This document shows positions 6,648 to 11,275 of a DNA stretch of 11,275 nucleotides, piece after piece. Made by a program: the position numbers and the translations under genes. This stretch comes from Cellvibrionaceae bacterium (lineage in GTDB: Bacteria > Pseudomonadota > Gammaproteobacteria > Pseudomonadales > Cellvibrionaceae): positions 1 through 11,275 of the forward strand of contig JAUVQU010000068.1 of assembly GCA_030597965.1 (NCBI GenBank), written 5' to 3'. The notes below the pieces were generated by a model that did no database searches, was not told the origin of the DNA, and worked only from the letters and a program-made list of their open reading frames with translations. Each line of letters starts with the position of its first letter. Position 1 is the stretch's first letter.

Positions 6648-8816
6648 AGTTATTCAAAGTTTATTCTTCTCGGTTGTGTTGTTTCTTCTTGTGCCTTTGC
6701 TGAACATGAAAGCCCAGACTCCAGAGAGCTAGAGGAAGTAATAGTTACAGCGCAAAAACGGACTGAGGCAATTGAGGATGTTTCGGCGGCAGTCACGGTT
6801 GTTAATGCTGAAACGCTAAAAAATACGGGTGTGACAACACTGGCTGATGTGCAGAACCTGATACCGTCGGTGCGTCTTCAAAAAGAATCGGCCTCCACAG
6901 AAATCTACATTCGCGGTGTTGGTTCAACACTGGATTTACCGATGATTGAGGCGCCAAACGCCTATCATATTAATGGTGTCTATGTGCCCCGTGAAGTGAC
7001 ATCTGCCTCCTTTTTGGCGGTTGAGCGTGTTGAGGCTTTGCCCGGGCCGCAGGGGACGTTGTATGGTCGGGGAGCCATCGGTGGCGTGATCAATACGGTG
7101 CTTCAGCGCCCCTCCGATGAGACTGAAACTCAAATAGGTCTTGAAGCGGGTAATTATTCCTACACTCGCACCACCATTACCCATAATTCGCCTCTGTCTG
7201 AGAATGTTCGCTTTCTTGGTGCTTTGAGTTACCACGAACGTGATGGCTACCAAGCGTCGGGTGCTGATTCTGCTGATGATCTGGCAGGCTTGGTTTCCCT
7301 GGATATTGATGCGGCAGACAACCTCAATATTTATTTATGGAGCCACATAGAGAAGCGGGAAGGTTATGCAGCCAACCTCGTTAGTAAAGGTGATGTAAGC
7401 AACCGCAAAAACCAGCGCTATTCCACGGGTAATGCCTGGGATGACCGTTTGCAAGGCTCGCTGACATCCTTCGCCACCCTTGGGCCAATTGATGCCCAGG
7501 AGCGTGACTGGGATACGTTGCTGGTAGGTGGTGAAATAAAATGGGATATCAATGATCAGTTATCACTGACCTATATTCCTTCGTATCTGGACTTTGAATG
7601 GCATCAGGGTTATTGGCTTACCCATAAGCCAGGTGACTTTGGTGAAGAGATCAACCAGCAGACCCACGAGTTACGTTTAGCCAGTGAAGGGGATACTGTC
7701 TCCTGGATGTTGGGTTTGTATAACTACGATATTGAAACCTCAGGTCAGTTGTTTATTGAATTTGGGTCAGATGAGTTATGGCCAACGTCGCCTTCAGGGC
7801 TGTGGTTGGATGTCAGTGATGTTCGCAGCCATGAACTGAAAGGTTCGGCCTTATTTGGGGAAACCACTTATTCGCTAGCAGATAATGCCCGAATAGTGGT
7901 GGGTGGGCGCTATTCACAAGACAAGAGAAATGCGAGGGGCTTTCAGCCGGGTATTGTTATGATGCCTGCGGTAGATGACTCCCCAGTTGGCTTGGATGGC
8001 TGGTCTAACAAAGCCGACTGGAATAACTTCGATTGGAAGGTGGGTCTTGAGTTGGATGTTGATGATACATCCCTGTTATATGCCACAGTTCAAACTGGTT
8101 TCCAGCCGGGAACCTTTGATGTGTTTCCGGACTCAAAAACAGCAGAGTCTGAACTTCTGGCATTGACCGTCGGTTCAAAGAACCGGTTATTTGATAATCA
8201 GGTGATATTCAATACCGAAGCCTTCTTCTATGAATACGACAGCTTGTTAATTCAGTCTTTTAATGCGGAGAATGGCACTAATTTTCTGACTAACGCGGAT
8301 GTTGAGATTTATGGTTTGCAATTGGATCTTGTTCTTTCGCCTGATGCATGGGCTCATACAACCATGAGTTTATCGACGGGCTATTTACACGCACGCTATA
8401 CAGATTTTATTGAGGATGCCCGGTCTCCCATCGAAATAGATGCCTACAATGGCAATCAAATGCAGAATGCACCTGACTGGACAGTATCACTTGGGGTTGA
8501 GCACGATTGGCCTTTAGAGTCGGGCGCGACACTGACGGCTAATGTGAATTCACGTTATGAAAGCGGCTTCTGGGGTGATTTCAGACACTCTGCGGGTCTT
8601 TATCAGGAGAGTTATACTAAAACCGATGCGGCACTTACCTATTATTCCGAGGACGATCAATGGTCAATCGGTTTGTGGATTAAGAACCTGGAGAATCAAG
8701 AAGTGCAAGCGGCCGCTGCCACTGGAAGTTCTGTCTTTGACCCTGGTCCAGGCGCCATATTTACAGAGGCTCCAAGGACTTATGGGCTAAGATTCTCTAT
8801 GAACATAGCAGACTGA
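6645..8816 (+). CDS. TonB-dependent outer-membrane receptor
   Basis: This 723-residue protein starts with a Sec signal peptide (cleavage likely after CAFA, residue 19), then a TonB box within EEVIVTAQKR (30-39). A plug domain follows (about 43-155), with AVERVEALPGPQGTLYGRGA and GGVINTVLQRP. The rest alternates aromatic strands and loops as a 22-stranded barrel does. Such receptors import iron complexes, vitamin B12, sugars or hydrophobic compounds across the outer membrane using TonB-ExbBD energy. No ligand-specific motif is recognisable. Receptors of the AQKRTE type are abundant in sphingomonads and marine gammaproteobacteria, and many lie beside catabolic genes. The start is TTG, chosen from the AAGGA at 6632-6636. 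The C-terminus, YGLRFSMNIAD, lacks the usual final Phe. A terminator separates the gene from the ACADs. A role in importing their substrate is plausible from position only; a siderophore is equally possible. Confidence 0.92.
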   Translation: MSYSKFILLGCVVSSCAFAEHESPDSRELEEVIVTAQKRTEAIEDVSAAVTVVNAETLKNTGVTTLADVQNLIPSVRLQKESASTEIYIRGVGSTLDLPMIEAPNAYHINGVYVPREVTSASFLAVERVEALPGPQGTLYGRGAIGGVINTVLQRPSDETETQIGLEAGNYSYTRTTITHNSPLSENVRFLGALSYHERDGYQASGADSADDLAGLVSLDIDAADNLNIYLWSHIEKREGYAANLVSKGDVSNRKNQRYSTGNAWDDRLQGSLTSFATLGPIDAQERDWDTLLVGGEIKWDINDQLSLTYIPSYLDFEWHQGYWLTHKPGDFGEEINQQTHELRLASEGDTVSWMLGLYNYDIETSGQLFIEFGSDELWPTSPSGLWLDVSDVRSHELKGSALFGETTYSLADNARIVVGGRYSQDKRNARGFQPGIVMMPAVDDSPVGLDGWSNKADWNNFDWKVGLELDVDDTSLLYATVQTGFQPGTFDVFPDSKTAESELLALTVGSKNRLFDNQVIFNTEAFFYEYDSLLIQSFNAENGTNFLTNADVEIYGLQLDLVLSPDAWAHTTMSLSTGYLHARYTDFIEDARSPIEIDAYNGNQMQNAPDWTVSLGVEHDWPLESGATLTANVNSRYESGFWGDFRHSAGLYQESYTKTDAALTYYSEDDQWSIGLWIKNLENQEVQAAAATGSSVFDPGPGAIFTEAPRTYGLRFSMNIAD

Positions 8817-8899
8817 TTGTGGTTCGGTCTAAGTTATATCAGCCTGGTAGCCCAATGGGGCAGTGAAGCTTTTCCTGCTCCGGTATAAGGTAAAAATGA

Positions 8900-10099
8900 A
8901 TGCACAACGACTTTAAAGAATTTCTAAAACACGATTCCGCCGGTGGTATTTTACTAATGCTCGCTGCGGCCTTGGCTATGGTGGCCGCGAATACGCCATT
9001 GAGCGAATACTACAACGCGTTAATTGAGATGCCCGTTGCAGTGCAGGTGGGTGCGTTATCGATTGCTAAGCCACTGTTGTTGTGGATTAACGATGGCTTG
9101 ATGGCCGTGTTTTTCTTTCTTGTCGGTTTGGAGTTAAAACGTGAGTTGATTGAGGGTGAGCTGTCTGAGCCCAGCGCGATTGTCTTGCCGGGCATTGCTG
9201 CTGTGGGTGGTATGTTGGTGCCGGCGCTGATTTACGCGGCGTTTAATTATGATGATCCGATTGCTCTTCAGGGCTGGGCAATTCCAGCGGCAACGGATAT
9301 AGCCTTCTCTTTGGGTATTCTCTCGTTATTGGGCACCCGAGTGCCTGTAACACTTAAAATATTTTTAGTGTCGCTGGCGATCTTTGATGACATTGGTGCG
9401 ATCGTTGTGATTGCTCTGTTCTATACCAGTGAACTTTCAACGGCAGCCTTAGTGGTGGCAGCGGCCTGTATTGTGGGTTTGTTTATGTTGAACCGTCGTG
9501 GTGTAAGCAATATCCCGCCCTATGTTTTTCTCGGAATCATTATGTGGGTGGCGGTACTGAAATCCGGTGTGCACGCTACCTTGGCGGGCGTGGTGTTGGC
9601 GTTATTTATACCGATTAAATGTTCGGATGATCCGACTTTCTCTCCCCTTAAGAGTCTCGAACATGAATTGCATGGTGTTGTGTCCCTGGTGATTTTACCG
9701 CTGTTCGCTTTTGTGAATGCAGGCATCTCCTTTTCGGGTATTACTTCGGAGAGTTTTCTCCACAGTGTGCCAATGGGTATTGCGGTGGGCTTGTTTATCG
9801 GTAAGCAGGTGGGTGTTTGGGGTTTGTGCTGGTTGAGCGTTAAGCTTGGGTTGATTAAATTGCCCGCCGGGTTGAATTTTAAAATGCTCTATGGCGTTTC
9901 ACTATTATGTGGCGTTGGCTTTACCATGAGCTTGTTTGTCGGTTCCCTGGCGTTTGACGGCGCGGCTGTAGCGGATATGACAGCGGCGGTTTTGTTCGAT
10001 GAGCGTTTAGGTATTATTGTGGGTTCGTTGTTGTCGGGTGTTGCGGGTTATCTGGTACTCAATGCGGTATTGCCTAAGAAGCCAGCCTTCGAAGAATAA
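8900..10099 (+). CDS. nhaA: Na+/H+ antiporter NhaA
   Basis: This 399-residue inner-membrane protein is collinear with E. coli NhaA (388 residues, 12 membrane segments). Key residues fall at the same numbers: Glu78 in VGLELKREL, Asp133 in PAATDIAFSLG, Asp163-Asp164 in LAIFDDIGAI and His225 in KSGVHATLAG. Lys302 in GKQVG and Glu254 in LEHELH correspond to Lys300 and Glu252 of E. coli. It exchanges cytosolic Na+ or Li+ for external protons, coping with salt and alkaline pH, which suits a marine habitat. The ATG at 8900 lies 9 bases after TAAGG (8886-8890). Another ATG at 8896 opens only a six-codon frame (8896-8916). The gene follows the receptor by 83 bp with no convincing terminator between, so partial read-through is possible. 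It converges on the SemiSWEET gene. Confidence 0.97.
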   Translation: MHNDFKEFLKHDSAGGILLMLAAALAMVAANTPLSEYYNALIEMPVAVQVGALSIAKPLLLWINDGLMAVFFFLVGLELKRELIEGELSEPSAIVLPGIAAVGGMLVPALIYAAFNYDDPIALQGWAIPAATDIAFSLGILSLLGTRVPVTLKIFLVSLAIFDDIGAIVVIALFYTSELSTAALVVAAACIVGLFMLNRRGVSNIPPYVFLGIIMWVAVLKSGVHATLAGVVLALFIPIKCSDDPTFSPLKSLEHELHGVVSLVILPLFAFVNAGISFSGITSESFLHSVPMGIAVGLFIGKQVGVWGLCWLSVKLGLIKLPAGLNFKMLYGVSLLCGVGFTMSLFVGSLAFDGAAVADMTAAVLFDERLGIIVGSLLSGVAGYLVLNAVLPKKPAFEE

Positions 10100-10152
10100 G
10101 ATTCGCCAGTATGGCTAGCGCCTACGGGTTTTTAGGTGGTGTTGTAGGAACT

Positions 10153-10172
10153 CCCTTAAAAGGGCCTGCTTT
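10153..10172. terminator. Weak hairpin between convergent nhaA and SemiSWEET genes
   Basis: CCCTTAAAAGGG at 10153-10164 can form a 4-5 bp stem with a tiny loop, followed after a few bases by TTTT. It is the only terminator-like structure I see in the 104-bp convergent gap, and it is weak in both directions. Confidence 0.22.
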
Positions 10173-10203
10173 TGGTGCTTTGCAAGCGAACAAGCGCCTA
10201 TTG

Positions 10204-10479
10204 TTATGCTTTCTTCCTTTCGTTGAAGATCTTATAGCTAAGAATAATCAGCGATAACACCAGCGTAAACGAGTTGGCTATCATCATTGCCCAGCTGCCA
10301 ATGTGTACGCCATAACAGAGCCAAAAGAAAACCCCGGTACAAAAACAAATGTACATTTCCAGTGATATGGCATCGGTATCTCGAGTAATGATGGTTTGAA
10401 CCGCCTGCGGAATAAATGCGATGGTGGTTAGTATGGCGGCGATGTAGCTGAAGTGATCACCCGTAAAAAAATCAAACAT
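10204..10479 (-). CDS. SemiSWEET sugar transporter (PQ-loop family)
   Basis: This 91-residue membrane protein has three predicted helices (about 10-30, 40-58 and 63-84), the size and topology of bacterial SemiSWEETs, which dimerise into one transport unit. The PQ motif is Pro24-Gln25 in AFIPQAVQTI, followed by TRDTDAISLEMY, matching the family's TRxTxSIS loop. FWLCYG (52-57) and Asn69 in IANS supply the Trp and Asn that line the sugar pocket in known structures. It would allow facilitated diffusion of mono- or disaccharides across the inner membrane; the sugar is unknown. The C-terminus KIFNERKKA is positive, suggesting a cytosolic end. GGAG about 11 bases upstream of the ATG is a slightly distant ribosome binding site. 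The gene lies 36 bp downstream of the pseudouridine synthase stop on the same strand, so co-transcription is likely although the functions are unrelated. Confidence 0.9.
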   Translation of the reverse strand: MFDFFTGDHFSYIAAILTTIAFIPQAVQTIITRDTDAISLEMYICFCTGVFFWLCYGVHIGSWAMMIANSFTLVLSLIILSYKIFNERKKA

Positions 10480-10511
10480 GTTACTTATTGCTCCGCTGCC
10501 GTATGTTTTTG

Positions 10512-10544
10512 AGTGCTAAGGGATAAGTGCTAAGTGCCAAGGGT
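10512..10544. repeat. Short degenerate tandem repeat AGTGCYAAG across a gene end
   Basis: AGTGCTAAGGG at 10512-10522 recurs as AGTGCCAAGGG at 10533-10543, with a third partial copy, AAGTGCT, at 10525-10531. The TAG stop of the pseudouridine synthase (complement of 10516-10518) lies in the first copy, so the last codons of that gene are repeat-derived. Confidence 0.5.
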
Positions 10545-11275
10545 AAAAATTAGTCGGTAACACAAACTCTCGTGCTGTGTTTTCAAAAGGACAGGTAAAC
10601 ACTAAGCGGTAAGCGCACAGCTGTAAATCCCTGCCTGTCTGCTGGGTGTTTTCGATTCCGTGCAGGCGGTCACCGACGATGGGATGCCCAAGTCCTGCCA
10701 GGTGGCGGCGGATTTGATGCTTACGCCCGGTTTCAATCTTCACATCAACGATTGAAGTGTTCGAGTTTCCATCTTGTTCTAAAAGTTGAAAGTGGCTGAG
10801 GGCCTTGCGCTCATCAATTGCTTGCTCAACTGTTATGGGGTTGCCGGGGAAAGTGCCGTGGACCATTGCCTGATAGCACTTTTCTATCTGTCGTGTTTCA
10901 AACAATGCACTGAAGGCCTGAGCGGCTTTTTTACTGTGGGCAATCAACATTAAGCCGCAGGTGGCCCGGTCCAGACGGTGGACTAAAAATGCAGGGCGCT
11001 CAGGTGTTAAGTGTTGTTCCGCCCAGCGAGTAATCGTGCAGTGGTCGCCCCATCTGGAGCCCTGTGAATAGACTCCGTTGGGTTTAAACCAAACACTGTA
11101 ACCCCCATGATCTGCGATTAATGTGCAGGCGATGGGTGCGGTTTTTAAGACGGCCGGGTTGAAATACAGGTGAACCTCATCACCTGTATTCAGAGTTTTT
11201 TTTGCGCGTCTAATACGCTGAGTGTGGCCGCTGTCTATGGGCGAGTTGGTTTTGTGTGATCTGGTCACCCAAACA
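10516..11275 (-). CDS. RluA-family RNA pseudouridine synthase (5' end beyond right edge)
   Basis: The reverse strand is open from the right edge to TAG at 10516-10518. The catalytic Asp lies in LVHRLDRATCGLML, residue 100 counted from an in-frame GTG at 11268. Other family marks are VWFKPNGVYSQGS (59-71), IEKCYQAMVHG (128-138) and ETGRKHQIRRHLAGLGHPIVGD (179-200). The enzyme turns specific uridines of rRNA or tRNA into pseudouridine. The stretch before the catalytic domain, RIRRAKKTLNTGDEVHLYFNP, resembles the end of an S4-like RNA-binding domain, and there is no stop between GTG 11268 and the edge. I therefore think the true start is outside the window and treat the gene as 5' partial. The WGDH motif (73-76) suggests a subgroup distinct from RluA, RluC, RluD and TruC, so I give no symbol and no target base. 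Confidence 0.88.
   Translation of the reverse strand, partial: VWVTRSHKTNSPIDSGHTQRIRRAKKTLNTGDEVHLYFNPAVLKTAPIACTLIADHGGYSVWFKPNGVYSQGSRWGDHCTITRWAEQHLTPERPAFLVHRLDRATCGLMLIAHSKKAAQAFSALFETRQIEKCYQAMVHGTFPGNPITVEQAIDERKALSHFQLLEQDGNSNTSIVDVKIETGRKHQIRRHLAGLGHPIVGDRLHGIENTQQTGRDLQLCAYRLVFTCPFENTAREFVLPTNFYPWHLALIP

Noticed and set aside
6645..6690. Lipobox-like LLGC near the receptor N-terminus, suggesting a lipoprotein
   Set aside because: The Cys would be residue 11 with almost no n-region, a better signal peptidase I site (AFA) follows at residue 19, and TonB receptors are not normally lipoproteins.
8838..8870. GCCC-AATG-GGGC hairpin after the receptor as a terminator
   Set aside because: The stem is only 4 bp and no T tract follows.
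8896..8916. Six-codon frame overlapping the nhaA start as a leader peptide
   Set aside because: It has no regulatory codon pattern and is best explained by the chance ATGAATG at the start site.
11266..11268. GTG at 11268 as the start of the pseudouridine synthase
   Set aside because: The frame stays open to the right edge and the N-terminal segment looks like a truncated S4-like domain, so the start probably lies outside.

Overview
The window reads as chromosomal DNA of a free-living, probably marine gammaproteobacterium. I infer this from DUF3549 and YchJ homologues, an NhaA antiporter closely collinear with the E. coli protein, a large TonB-dependent receptor and moderate G+C. A relative of the Cellvibrionales/Spongiibacteraceae type is my guess, which I cannot confirm from sequence alone. 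I see no rRNA, tRNA, CRISPR array, transposase or phage gene. Every gap between genes is shorter than 170 bp.

Layout. Positions 1-1367 are transcribed leftward: a DUF3549 protein cut by the left edge, preceded by a YchJ-type SEC-C protein. A 141-bp palindromic repeat lies between them and supplies the last codons and stop of the ychJ-like gene. A divergent PlsC-like acyltransferase (1477-2634) ends in a clear intrinsic terminator. Next is a rightward cluster (2831-6509) of an alpha-methylacyl-CoA racemase/CaiB-BaiF protein and two different acyl-CoA dehydrogenase (ACAD) subunits, closed by a second strong terminator. A second, unrelated palindromic repeat (5221-5318) sits between the two ACAD genes. 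After the terminator come a TonB-dependent receptor with a UUG start (6645-8816) and an NhaA Na+/H+ antiporter (8900-10099). A leftward SemiSWEET (10204-10479) and a leftward RluA-family pseudouridine synthase, cut by the right edge, complete the window.

How the genes may work together. The racemase keeps all three expected catalytic residues and would set the stereochemistry of a 2-methylacyl-CoA. The two ACADs look like complementary halves of one heteromeric enzyme. The first carries a HERL glutamate (E246) at the position used as catalytic base in isovaleryl-CoA dehydrogenase, but lacks the R-x-Q-F-G and Q-x-x-G-G-x-G FAD elements. The second has those FAD elements but no catalytic glutamate. 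This is the architecture known for the alpha2beta2 sterol side-chain dehydrogenases of actinobacteria (ChsE/FadE pairs). The cluster therefore looks like a short module for a methyl-branched acyl-CoA, such as a sterol, bile-acid or isoprenoid side chain. The downstream TonB receptor is a possible but unproven importer. The substrate assignment is inference; the active-site complementarity is directly visible.
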